From: Eunapius fragilis
Taxonomy: Eukaryota > Porifera > Demospongiae > Spongillida > Spongillidae
DNA: 64,000 nt
Direction of reading: 5' to 3'
Assembly: GCA_963681505.1 (NCBI GenBank)
Contig: OY811974.1
Location: 13,247,565-13,311,564 of the forward strand
In this document: positions 11,660 to 21,839 of the stretch, one piece after another
Layout: each line of letters begins with the position of its first letter
Position numbering within the stretch: the first letter of the stretch is position 1
Position numbers and translations under genes: made by a program
The notes under the pieces: generated by a model
What the model was told of the DNA's origin: nothing
Databases searched by the model: none
Seen by the model: the letters and a program-made list of their open reading frames with translations, nothing else

Positions 11660-12510
11660 TAACGGTCGGGATGTGCTGAAGCCCTTGCAGCCATCCCGAT
11701 ACCGTTTTCCGACGGCTGTTGTCTACAGTTGCGAGCAACATGACCAGGCCGGTCGCAATTGTAACACGTCACCTGTTGCTGGCGACAGTTCCTTGATACG
11801 TGGCCCGTTCGATGACACTTGAAGCACCTGATGATAGACCTCCCATCAGAGGATTGAGGCCGCGCTACTGCAGCAACGCTTAAACCGTCTAGCCTGTTCA
11901 CTAGCGATGACATCTGTTCCGTGAGGTGCCTAACATGGCCTTGAAGGGTGTCGATAGCTGCTGTCTGTGAATCTTTTCCAGCGTTTACAGATGCTATTGT
12001 GGGCACGCTTGCTTGGTGCGAAACCGTCATGAGCAGTCGAGCTCGAGACACTGCATCAGCTGTAGTTTTTATTTCCGGTATTGCCCTTAGCGCGCGACTG
12101 CAGTCATCGGGAAGTCCAGCTAATAGCTGCTGGAACAAGATCCTGTCCTGACTATCCGCATCAAGATTAGGCATGGCATCTTCCAGTAGGCGCTTCAATT
12201 CATGCACGTACAGCAGTGCTGTTTCTCCAGGGCGTAGCTTCCGTGCTTGGAATTCGGCGAAAGCGACGAATCCGCTAGGCCTCAACTTCTCTATCAGTAA
12301 CCGCTTCACATCCTTGAAAATCTTTTTAGTCTCTGAAGGAATGTCGAGCCAGCATACCAACGCTTCTTTCTCCAGCAGTGTTGGTAGCTTCCGCGCCATT
12401 GCATCTTCATCCCATTCGTTTGCCGCTGAGCAGATCTCAAAACGCTGAATCCACTCACTGAAGTCTCCTCCGGTAAAACGACCAGGAACACTTATGTGAT
12501 GATCAACCAT
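11656..12510 (-). CDS. gag: gag of retrotransposon 1 (capsid/nucleocapsid)
   Basis: 284 codons starting with an ATG inside the region just after the primer-binding site. The N-terminal two thirds is a Ty3-type capsid (retrotrans_gag-like), with FSEWIQRFE and a leucine-rich ALLYVHELKRLLED helix region. The C-terminus holds two CCHC zinc knuckles, CFKCHRTGHVSRNC and CYNCDRPGHVARNC, for RNA binding. The stop codon TGA overlaps the pol frame by a few bases in the -1 register. The frame is intact. The product would package element RNA in cytoplasmic particles. Confidence 0.93.
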   Translation of the reverse strand: MVDHHISVPGRFTGGDFSEWIQRFEICSAANEWDEDAMARKLPTLLEKEALVCWLDIPSETKKIFKDVKRLLIEKLRPSGFVAFAEFQARKLRPGETALLYVHELKRLLEDAMPNLDADSQDRILFQQLLAGLPDDCSRALRAIPEIKTTADAVSRARLLMTVSHQASVPTIASVNAGKDSQTAAIDTLQGHVRHLTEQMSSLVNRLDGLSVAAVARPQSSDGRSIIRCFKCHRTGHVSRNCRQQQVTCYNCDRPGHVARNCRQQPSENGIGMAARASAHPDRY

Positions 12511-12522
12511 TCTCTGCTACCA
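12507..12522 (-). promoter_or_regulatory. Primer-binding site of retrotransposon 1
   Basis: One base after the 5' LTR (minus strand) the sequence reads TGGTAGCAGAG. This is a typical Ty3/gypsy primer-binding site that would pair with a tRNA 3' end. The gag ATG begins within a few bases of it. Confidence 0.75.
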
Positions 12523-12523
12523 A

Positions 12524-12744
12524 TGTAATACGACTCTATGCAACTGACAATCTTTATTTCCACTCCAAACACATACATACATACAGGTATATAAACTAGC
12601 TTTAAATAGTGTTTCTTAAACATCCCTTGACCCCCTATCCCGCGGGTGCAGTACTATGACAGGAAGTTCAGTTGAGGAATTAGTATTCATCCTCCACAAA
12701 GGGTTTAAGGATCTATTCAGAATCTTGCTGTCTATCACATTACA
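12524..12744 (-). repeat. 5' LTR of retrotransposon 1
   Basis: Identical in sequence to 3257-3477. The right flank TCTT (12745-12748) is the target-site duplication. Confidence 0.95.
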
Positions 12745-12836
12745 TCTTTAATAAGCAATAATACAAGTTTTAGGCGGTCGGCTATTTAGCATGCGGGCGG
12801 GGACGGGAAACTAGAGTCCAGTTTGGAGTGGCCTAA

Positions 12837-13372
12837 AGCTGTGTGTGTCTGAACTAGTGAAACAAGTTGGCGCAATTCTGAGACATTTCTGGCTGTGTTG
12901 ATTATCCTCACATTGTCACCTGGATGCTGGATAAAACTAAAGCACACACGCAAACAGTACACATGCACACACACATGCACACAGACACACACTTGCACAC
13001 ACACACACACCATTCCAACTACCTCCTTAAATATTATATGCTGAACTGTAATCCTGCACATGGGTATTGTTAACACAGGATTTCAAATGATCATTAAATA
13101 TAATTGGTGCCACTGTCTGACTAGATAAATACATGTATCTAAGCAGGAAGCATCCTAGCTACACTATTTAAAAAGGGTGTCCTTTCTCCTGTGGAATGTC
13201 CCCATCTAAAGGCAAAAACCAAGCCTAACTGTCACTTCCTTGCATTATACCTGTAGAACATTAAAAAGTACCCTTCCATCACTCACCACCAGATGCTAGC
13301 AAAAAGGGTCCACATTGTACAATCTAATATAAAATGAGCACACACACATACTATGCAGACCTATAAGTGGAC
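12837..13372. other. No gene seen; short CA-rich tract
   Basis: Spacer between the nested element and the palindrome. It contains an imperfect CA tract at 12943-13010 and nothing else recognisable. Confidence 0.5.
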
Positions 13373-15125
13373 ACCGTGATAGTTGAGTAGAAAAATTTTT
13401 TCCTACTCGTCAATGTTTGAAATCATTTTTATCAATAATGACTTGAGCTATAAAAATTCTAATAATGCAGTTTCGTTGGCAAACTAGTTTTCCAAAAGAG
13501 CTTGAAATTGTAGCTTATCACGTGACACCTTACTTTCTATTTTGGGGGAATTTGTGTTCCTCGTCCTGAAAAAACATTTTTAGCTGATTTCTCCCCTATT
13601 CGGAAACAGATCAGGCTAAACATTGCCATATAACTACCCCACATATAACTGCACCACTTGGTCTGGCCGAAAGTTGAATGCGCTAAACGGTTCAAGGACC
13701 GCGGCTGCAAATGTGTTGTTTTAGAGGGAAACGCATCTAGCTGATTGTCGCGTATTGCTTTGAGTTTTGGCTACCGTACCTAAGCAATGCATAGAACGCA
13801 GGTATCTGTATCTGAAACGCTAGTTTACCGAGAAGTTTCGCTTACTCTGCCGCTAAAATGTTTGCCTCGAACGTTGGCTCTCAAAAGTTAGCTATTTTCG
13901 GATGAATACCATTATAATTATTGACAGTATTGTGGTTATCGTGGTTATGATTGAGATCGAGCAAGTTGAAAACGGTTCTTTTCAGAACCAAACGGAGAGT
14001 CCATTAGCACGCAGGCTGCCACGAAGAGCTGGCAGACAGGGACCACCACTTTGGGAAGGTTAGAAGTGTATACACATTTATAAATGTACATGTATGCATG
14101 TATTCATATTGTAACTCCAAATACTCATCAGGCAGTAACCCATCTTTTCACGGTGATTGCCAGAAGCATCTTGCTGACCTTTCTCTTTGCATTTCTTGGA
14201 GAAATCCCCTCGCTCAGCTCGATGTAGCTAATACATTAATTCTCAATGCGAGTGTCCTAGCATGAATGTCTGCATGTACTCGGCTAACGCAAGTTCTTTG
14301 GTTGCACTTTCTGATAGCAGTCCTTCGAGCTCTGCTCGCCAGCTCGAGCTTTCTGGCACGAAACAACGATTGCCGCTGCAAACCTGCCGCTTTAGGGTTT
14401 CCTCATGGAGTGCTCCTTGGCTTCAAACCTTCCCAAAGTGGTGGTCCCTGTCTGCCAGCTCTTCTTGGCAGCCTGGCGTGCTAATGGACTCTCCGTTTGG
14501 TTCTGAAAAGAACCGTTTTCAACTTGCTCGATCTCAATCATAACCACGATAACCACATGCAATACTGTCAATAATTATAATGTTATTCATCCGAAAATGG
14601 CTAACTTTTGAGAGCCAACGTTCGAGGCAAACATTTTAGCGGCAGAGTAAACGAAACTTCTCGGTAAACTAGCGTTTCAGATACAGATACCTGTCTTCTA
14701 TGCATTGTTTAGGTACGGTAGCCAAAACTCAAAGCAATACGCGACAATCAGCTAGATGCGTTTCCCTCTAAAGCAACACATTTGCAGCCGCGGTCCTCGA
14801 ACCGTTTAGCGCATTCAACTTTCGGCCCGACCAAGTGGTGCAGTTATATGTGGGGTAGTTATATGGCAATGTTTAGCCTGATCTGTTTCCGAATAGGGGA
14901 GAAATCAGCTAAAAATGTTTTTTCAGGACGAGGAACACAAATTCCCCCAAAACAGAAAGTAAGGTGTCACGTGATAAGCTACAATTTCAAGCTCTTTTGC
15001 TTTTGGAAAACTAGTTTGCCAACGAAACTGCATTATTAGAATTTTTATAGCTCAAGTCATTATTGATAAAAATGATTTCAAACATTGACGAGTAGGGAAA
15101 TAATTTTATACTCAACTATCACGGT
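13373..15125. repeat. Large palindrome: about 0.7-kb inverted arms, 365-bp spacer
   Basis: The arm at 13373-14060 is the near-exact reverse complement of 14426-15125. The termini read ACCGTGATAGTTGAGTA and its inverse. Arms contain AACGGTTCTTTTCAGAACC and a TCACGTGA box. The unique spacer (14061-14425) has a modest open frame but no recognised domain. It is probably a foldback-type or solo-palindrome transposon. Arms differ by only scattered substitutions, suggesting recent origin or gene conversion. Confidence 0.9.
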
Positions 15126-15946
15126 ATCCTTTTTACTTACCACGTGATGGCACCATGACTGGCCTCTGAGGGCTCTCCAAGTTCAATCCTCCTTCCCACG
15201 GGCACCATATGCTCATGAAATCAAGTGAGTACTGCTCACTGGACCTTCCAGACAGCAGGCTACTATTATAGTGCACACACACATACACACACGCACACAT
15301 ACACACACATACACACATACACACACACTCACATACATACATGCACGCATACTGCTAGCTAGACCTTTCCAAGGTCTACCTCTGCCTTATAAAGGCTGGC
15401 ACTGATGGCTTTCTCTGGAGCCTGTGCCTTAACTGGAGCAGGCCAATGGAGGCCACATCGAGCGCACACTGCACACACACCCACACACGCAAGAAAATCT
15501 CTTATATGGGTCTGAAGATTGGAACTGCACAATTAGCATAGTATGGTATCCTGACCACTGTGTGGTTGTCATAAATAAGGTGTCAAATACTGGTGCAAGA
15601 ATGCAAGCACAGGCAAGCATAGGCAAGCACATGCAAGCTTAGCTTTGATGGACCAATGGGATTTATAGAGTTCACCTGACAGGAGTCGTGGACAAATCCC
15701 ATTGGTGGTCTTTCAGTTGTTATGTATTTATATCCTTGCACAGTGTATTGATTCAGTTGGTCTGCACTATTATTAGATTGTGTAGTGTCCTAAGAGATTG
15801 CGATTACCCGATTATCCTTCGAAAAAGCGAGGCAGTTGGGTTGTTAGGTTACTACACATAGCTTCCCCTAGCTTGGCGAGTAAACGTTATATGATCAATT
15901 TCTATGTAGGGGGCATAGGGAATAGCAAAGGATCAGTTTTTTACCA
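15126..15946. other. No gene seen; CA-rich tracts
   Basis: Contains (CA)n-rich DNA at 15272-15340. No coding exon could be supported. Confidence 0.45.
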
Positions 15947-16031
15947 AGGGGAGGGGAGGGGCACCTACACACACACAAACAAACAAACACACAAACTCAC
16001 ACACATGCTTTGATCACACATGCGAACGCAC

Positions 16032-16035
<4 letters not shown>

Positions 16036-16121
<86 letters not shown>

Positions 16122-16122
16122 A
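16036..16122. repeat. (AC)n microsatellite
   Basis: About 43 AC units. Immediately left (15950-16008) is a segment repeated at 27478-27533. Confidence 0.95.
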
Positions 16123-16303
16123 CGCACACAAACATATGCACATACATACACACTCCCTTCCTGCCTGGACCCTGAACATATCCTGTACGAAGGGTATTAA
16201 ATATAGGGCTTTTTATTGAACGTGAAATAGGCCTATGTATGATTTACCACTGAATCGATGCTCGAGTCCAGCTATATACATGTATCCGATCGATCGCTGT
16301 ACC

Positions 16304-16827
16304 CTCGATTATGGAACGCCGTTTGGGTCAAAATTGATCACATCTGTAATTCGATCAAATTTTTTGGATCGACGTAATTTTCTAACCGATCATTTGCATT
16401 CGACGCTTTATCTCATTCGATCATGCGGATTCGACACAAAATTCTTTTTGATGGGATTAAATCGATGGTTGATGATCGATCGATCGATCATTCGTCGATC
16501 GATCACCGATCTGGATCATTCGATGGGGAACGAGGTGGTACGAGGTTAGGCTGTTACCAGAATAGGTATACCGAGACTTGGACTGGAGTAATAATAGTCT
16601 TCTTCGTTGCACAGAAATGGGCTTTGCAGCTATGAAACTATTGGGGCGGCAGAGACGCTTTCTTAAGCGGAACATCCCTAAACTTATATAAGCGCCTCGT
16701 TTCGATGAAGAATGGTATGGAGGAGGTGTGAGCATATAGTTTAGCGTAGCTGTAGAGCTCTACGTGTTTTTGTGTGTGCGCATTCAAGTGTTGTAGGCCA
16801 ATGTGTGTATAGATTAAGGTCTTTAAT

Positions 16828-16876
<49 letters not shown>

Positions 16877-16974
16877 CGCGTGCGTGTGTGTGTGTGTGTG
16901 CGTGTGCGTGTGCGTGCGCGAGTGGGTTGGTACCTCTAGATATATTTAAAGCTCTGTGTGCATTTTAATGGGAG
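16304..16974. repeat. Inverted-repeat arm L (partner 26254-26945)
   Basis: This 671-bp stretch matches 26254-26945 in reverse complement over its full length. It includes GAT/ATC-rich DNA with runs of CGATCGATCGATC, a block around GCTCTACGTGTTTTTGTGTG, and an internal (GT)n tract that differs in length. It is either a terminal inverted repeat of a 10.6-kb composite element or one of two oppositely oriented copies of a 0.7-kb element. Confidence 0.88.
16832..16920. repeat. (GT)n microsatellite, imperfect
   Basis: GT-rich tract with GC interruptions inside arm L. The matching tract in arm R is at about 26310-26392. Confidence 0.9.
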
Positions 16975-17844
16975 ACGTAGGCGTGTATGGGCCTACATAT
17001 GGATTGGTGCCACCTTCCTTGTGAGGGGTGTGGGGGGTTGGTGGCAATACATGAAAGCATCCTAAAGGTCCTCTTATCAATAGAGGAACAAAAACTGTTG
17101 TGTGGATGTGGTATCTGGACCCACGCCCATGATACATGTACATATGGTATACATATGCCATGCAGACATATAAAAAGGCCTACATACGCATGAGCGCTCC
17201 CGCCACATGCCTTCCATGGTACGTATCCCCTTCCCAGATCACATGACAATTGGTGCAGCGTCGCCTGTGCACGCCAACTTAATAATAGCACCTGATACAT
17301 ACATGTACATGGACCAATATTGACCACAACAACCACAATCCAGCACAACGAACACATCCACCACTAAAATCCACATATACACCTCCACAACATCCCAACA
17401 TCACTTACAACAAAACAATACACAATCACACAACACACAAGGCTGGGCAGGGGCTCACATACACCTATATTTTAAAGGAGATGTGCCCACATCTCCTTAA
17501 GGAAAAAGCCCCAGTGGAAAAACCTCTAATAGGAAAAAATCCACCATACATTGGGGAAAAACCTCTAACTAGCACTGCCCAGCCACATACAACATCAAAC
17601 ACATTCAGTCTACAAACAGTCCAACAGCTGCAGCCTTCTCTGTGCCCAGGGGTCATCTGTCATCGGTCTCTGCTCTTGTAAGAAGACACACACAATGCTA
17701 CCCTTTGGCAACAAACAGAGAATAAACAAATAAAAGTAAAAATTTCTGGTGCATGCCGTGCACGAACGCTTAGACTGAACAACAGTCTCCAGCAACTGCT
17801 TTTACCAGTGCTGTCAGCTGCCACTTAAAGCTGCCTCCGCCAAT
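16975..17844. other. No gene seen
   Basis: Between arm L and element X copy 2. It contains tandem-like AAAAACCTCTAA motifs near 17510-17570. No coding evidence. Confidence 0.4.
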
Positions 17845-18397
17845 CATATGGAGAAATGGCCCATACATCGGCGGTCATCTTGCATTTTATTTCAAATTGA
17901 CTTCTAAACTAAAAAAAAAAAAAATTAAAAATTGGTCTGAATTTGAATTTTGTTTTTCAGTGCGTTGTAAGTATGCAACGTTATACAAAAATCAAGACAA
18001 AAATTTAATTACTATCGCAGGTAATTATAATATTCAACACTGCCGTTAGCTTCAATAACTACAATAAGCAGCATTTCGTTAATAAACTCATATCCACATG
18101 CACCCCAGGCCAGCCCCACCTCATCTGACGAGGGGTGGATGTGCATCAATTAGCACAACATAGACGACCAACCACATTTTTGTAAAGGTGGGTTATGTAC
18201 AATTGCGGATTGTTACTAAGTGCAGAATGGCATATTGTTACTCTTACAGAAGTGGCGGATATGCATCGGTACTATGCTTACATATAGTACACGTCACGTT
18301 CACCATAATACTGATTGTTTAAACTTAACGCACTGACACCGATGGGGGCCGGGGACTGTGATCGCATATTGTACTCCTTCCAGCCAATCAATTTGCC

Positions 18398-18413
18398 CCC
18401 CCCCCCCCCCCCC
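18398..18413. repeat. Poly-C tract
   Basis: Run of about 17 C. Similar C or G runs occur at 19207-19228, 20236-20254 and 22665-22694. Confidence 0.9.
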
Positions 18414-18875
18414 CATAATTCAGGAACCGCAGTATACCCCGCAATCATGACCTCATCCTTTGATCAACCTGTTTGTACTGTCTGAAAGTACTGCACATAT
18501 AGCCGTATAAAAGTTAGGAGCGCATATTCATATGGGCCTAATAGAGGTAGTCCGTGCTACATGTATATGAAAGGAACGGTGCGGCTTAAATTATTTAATG
18601 CTTGAGTATCCTTTTTGCTTATGTGTCTTGTGGCTTCTTGGGGTGCATAAATTTGTTACTGGGACAGGGGTTGAACTCTAACAGGCATTTATTAGAAGGG
18701 GTTGGGGGTGGGGCACCATTGAGTCTCAAAGGAGAAGGGGGGGGGGGGGAGCACGGCCCGTGGGTGCCCATGACTCCAAGTTCACAAAACACACAGTCAC
18801 ACTCAGAATTCTATATTGCTCACCCAACATACCAAATAACATTTTTCACCCCCAACATGAGCGTACACTCCCAGC

Positions 18876-18937
18876 TAGCCTCGTCCCCAGGCCGTCTTTT
18901 TTCCCAAACTTTAATTGACGGCCTGGGGACGAGGCTA
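18876..18937. mobile_element. Miniature foldback element (MITE) with 9-bp target duplication
   Basis: Perfect 21-bp inverted arms (TAGCCTCGTCCCCAGGCCGT and inverse) separated by 20 bp. The direct repeat ACTCCCAGC flanks it at 18867-18875 and 18938-18946. A 9-bp target duplication fits Mutator-like transposition. The CTCGTCCCCAGGC terminus is of a type common in invertebrate MITEs. Confidence 0.85.
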
Positions 18938-20705
18938 ACTCCCAGCATACACAACTATATGACCCCCCATCAGCATACACACTCACCTCATATTCTCCAC
19001 TAACCACATACCAGTATACACTAGCAACAGTGTATACATTCCCAATGACCCTACACACCAGTATAGATGGGGCGGGAGTGCCCTACACCTACCTTATTTT
19101 TGCCCCTCTTGGCAATGAAGGTATAACAAGTTACACAACCCATGCACAGAATTGGCTCGCTTGGTATAAAGTCCTCCTAAAAGTTTCAACTTAACATTTA
19201 TCTCATTCCCCCCCCCCCCCCCCCCCCCTCTGATGTTTTTTCTCGATGATGGATCATGTCACTTGTTATCCCTTAATAACAACATGTACACACCAGGTTA
19301 CACCACAGGCACACCAGCACAACGTATAGCCGGCCAACCACCTAACCTACACATTGTTAGACCAACATGAGTTTAATTCACACACACACTCACACACCAA
19401 TAGCTCTACACATCACACACCAGAACAGTGAGCATAACAGTGAACAGCACAGTCAGTCCCACACACTGGGTTTCTTTGGATAAAAACCTTAGAGGGGGAA
19501 TTTTAAAAATTTGCTGCTAAGGCAACTCTCAGGTTGTATCACTTATTGCCAAGGGGCAACAATACAGCAAATGTCCCACATGCACCCCATACACCAACTC
19601 ATATGTACACCAAAGGCATGCACTACATGTAACAACAAGATAACATATGCAGTTCCCTTCATACATGTACCCATAATTCTACATGTGGTGTGTTCCCCTA
19701 TCAGAGGTCATCTGCCCCACATAAAGGGGTAGTGATCAACAGGATAGGTTAAGAACACTAACAGTTTCTTTTTATTTATTTTTCCTACCCTGCTCCCTAG
19801 ATGATCAGTGTGATACAGCCAGCATGACAAAAAAGCTGCAGCAACAACTCAAATAGAAGGGACATTGCAGGCTTTGTGTGGTCATCAAGTAGCTGCAAGG
19901 CTCTGCGGACTTCATGTGATGCATGCATGTAGATTTGTGGTGTGCTTGGCATTTGTATTTGGTGATGTAAGATCTGTATGTGTGAATGTGGATAGTTGCA
20001 GAAGGTGCTGGTATGGAACTTTGGACAATGATGGACTTGCTTAAAGCAGACAGGAGGCTTGGTCTTTTAGATAAGAACTATGTATATAGGTAGTTATGGG
20101 TGATTATGTAAACTTTTCCTTCCCACTTTATAAAAACTTTACCTGTTGAGTATATAACAATACAGATGCCTGTGCATGTAATAATATAACATCCAGCCGT
20201 ACAGGGGCGGATACAGGGCCTGAAGCGTACAGTTCCCCCCCCCCCCCCCCCCCCTTTTGCGTATTGCGGGTCTGACCTGTAAACCCCCCTTTTTGAAAAT
20301 CCCCTGCCGTATGATGCATTATGTTATTATAAGGTCATCTATTAACCAAATTCGAACCCCCCTCTTCCTGAAGGCCATGTACCCCATTGAAGCTTTGTTA
20401 GAAATAGCCATTCGTCCATGAAACAAATAGAAGTGTTCATGGCAAACTCCTTTGTGTAATCGCCACCCAGGGCCCGTGGAGAGTATTATAAAGGGGGGGG
20501 CAGATTTCAGTACTCCTCCATGTTAGCAATTAAGTTGTAACACAGATGGTTTTCCTTCGCAGTTATTCATAGTTATAACGTGCGTATAAATACACAGTAA
20601 AATGCACAATAATACTTCATATCGATCTATTCAGGGTGATTGGAAAGTCGCGCAAAATGGTATAACTCCAGAATTGAACATTTAAATAAACTGAGCAGTA
20701 ACTTT

Positions 20706-21260
20706 TTAATTTGATTCATGCTTGAACAAAGCCAAGTTTTCAATTAAGCTACGAGCGGTCGGAAAAGATCTTTCACTAACTGCCTTAGTAGCTGGATTGA
20801 CCAAGATCAGTTTAAGTATAGTAAAGTCTGTAACAATCTCCGTAAGATGGCACTTTTTCACATTGCAAGTATGGCTATCCTCGGGTGCAGGTATGTCGTC
20901 TGGTAAAGTATTGCCATCCAATACACGGTCATCATCTTCATTTGGCACATCTGCAGTACCACGTGCTTCATTACTTGAATTAAAAGATACTGCCGATATC
21001 TTTAAGCATGCTTGGATTACTAGGAACGTAGCTATGCCATATACACTGCTTTTTAAGGAGATTCGCCCATTGCGTATGTAGCGGACCGACCTGGCAATTA
21101 GAGCTCGAATCCAATCGGTTCGCAGGCTATCGTACACAAGCAAATATATTTTGGAGTTTCCTAGCCCTTCGTCAAGCAAACAATCAATCACTATAACTTG
21201 AGGTGGATACACTGCACAATAACAACAAAAGGCTGGTTGCCTGCATGCTTGTATGTGCAT
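20706..21260 (-). pseudogene. hAT transposase C-terminal relic
   Basis: 184-codon frame. The last 60 residues contain LKLILVNPATKAVSERSF, matching the hAT dimerisation signature (NxxSERxFS, usually followed by a basic helix). Upstream residues are acidic/linker-like and lack the RNase H-like catalytic core, and the frame starts mid-domain, so it is a fragment. It sits in the right third of element X copy 2. It may be the decayed transposase of X itself or an independent insertion. Confidence 0.6.
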
Positions 21261-21839
21261 AATTATACTGCATCGATAATTTATACATTTTTAAAAATAA
21301 AAATAATCGGCCACATGTGGTCATGCATGCTAAGTCAGTATATTACTTTGGTCATTTAACTACAACATCAAAAAACAGCTAGGTCTGGGCATGGCTGACT
21401 GACGATAAGTGGCATGTGATGATTGTGTTACGCATCTTGTATGTGGGGTGTATCTCACTAACCATTCAACGGAAGTGCAATTTGAAGACCCTTAAGCTCT
21501 GATGATAAATAAGTACACTGACTGCTCTCTTATAATCCGTTAGCACCTAAGGAAAATATCATTTGGTTGGGAAACTATTGATGACTGAATAACGAAATGA
21601 GATAAAATGAATGGACATTGGAAACCTTGCATAATTAATGTGGAAGTGCGGATATAAGTACCTAAGATGCAAAAAAACTACTCATAAAATGCCAAATAGT
21701 CCCACATTGCAAATCCGAGAGCACCTAGTCAATATTTGGTTTTGTTCTGCAGTAAGTTGCAGTAATGCGTCAATACGTTTTCTATGGACATCGAAATACG
21801 CAATGACCGAGTACCGCGTAATCCTTTGACCGCTCGATA

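Larger units (their letters stand above)
3257..12744 (-). mobile_element. Ty3/gypsy LTR retrotransposon 1, split by a nested insertion
   Basis: Two apparently identical 221-bp LTRs bound the element, with TG...CA ends and a TCTT target duplication. Read on the minus strand the order is LTR, primer-binding site, gag, protease-RT-RNaseH-integrase, LTR. Pol domain order places it in Ty3/gypsy. The integrase core is divided by a 4.7-kb element (4375-9116). Apart from that break gag and pol are open, and with identical LTRs the copy should be young. Confidence 0.93.
829..12836. mobile_element. Outer TIR element carrying nested insertions
   Basis: The sequence at 831-905 recurs inverted at about 12760-12833. 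Both termini begin GGCCACTCCAAACTGGACT, then a TTTCCCGTCC stretch and a GC-rich GCGGGCGG segment. The outermost bases read TTAGG and CCTAA, so a TA target duplication, as in Tc1/mariner-type elements, is possible. No transposase was recognised in the non-retroelement part (906-3256, 12745-12760). The element may be non-autonomous and only about 2.5 kb before the LTR element inserted into it. Superfamily assignment is inference. Confidence 0.6.
17845..21839. mobile_element. TIR element X, copy 2 (about 4.0 kb)
   Basis: The left end CATATGGAGAAATGGCCC and the following 300 bp match copy 1 at 4375-4700. The right 480 bp (21360-21839) matches 8630-9116, including the TTACGCGG/GACCG terminal region. 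The interiors of the two copies do not align, so they differ by insertion or deletion. This copy carries a hAT-transposase relic (20706-21260), several poly-C/poly-G tracts and a MITE at 18876-18937. The left flank CCGCCAAT does not obviously recur on the right. Confidence 0.75.

Noticed and set aside
20203-20254. CAGGGGCGGATACAGGGCC followed by poly-C, resembling a hAT-MITE left end
   Set aside because: No matching inverted right end could be located, so no element was called.
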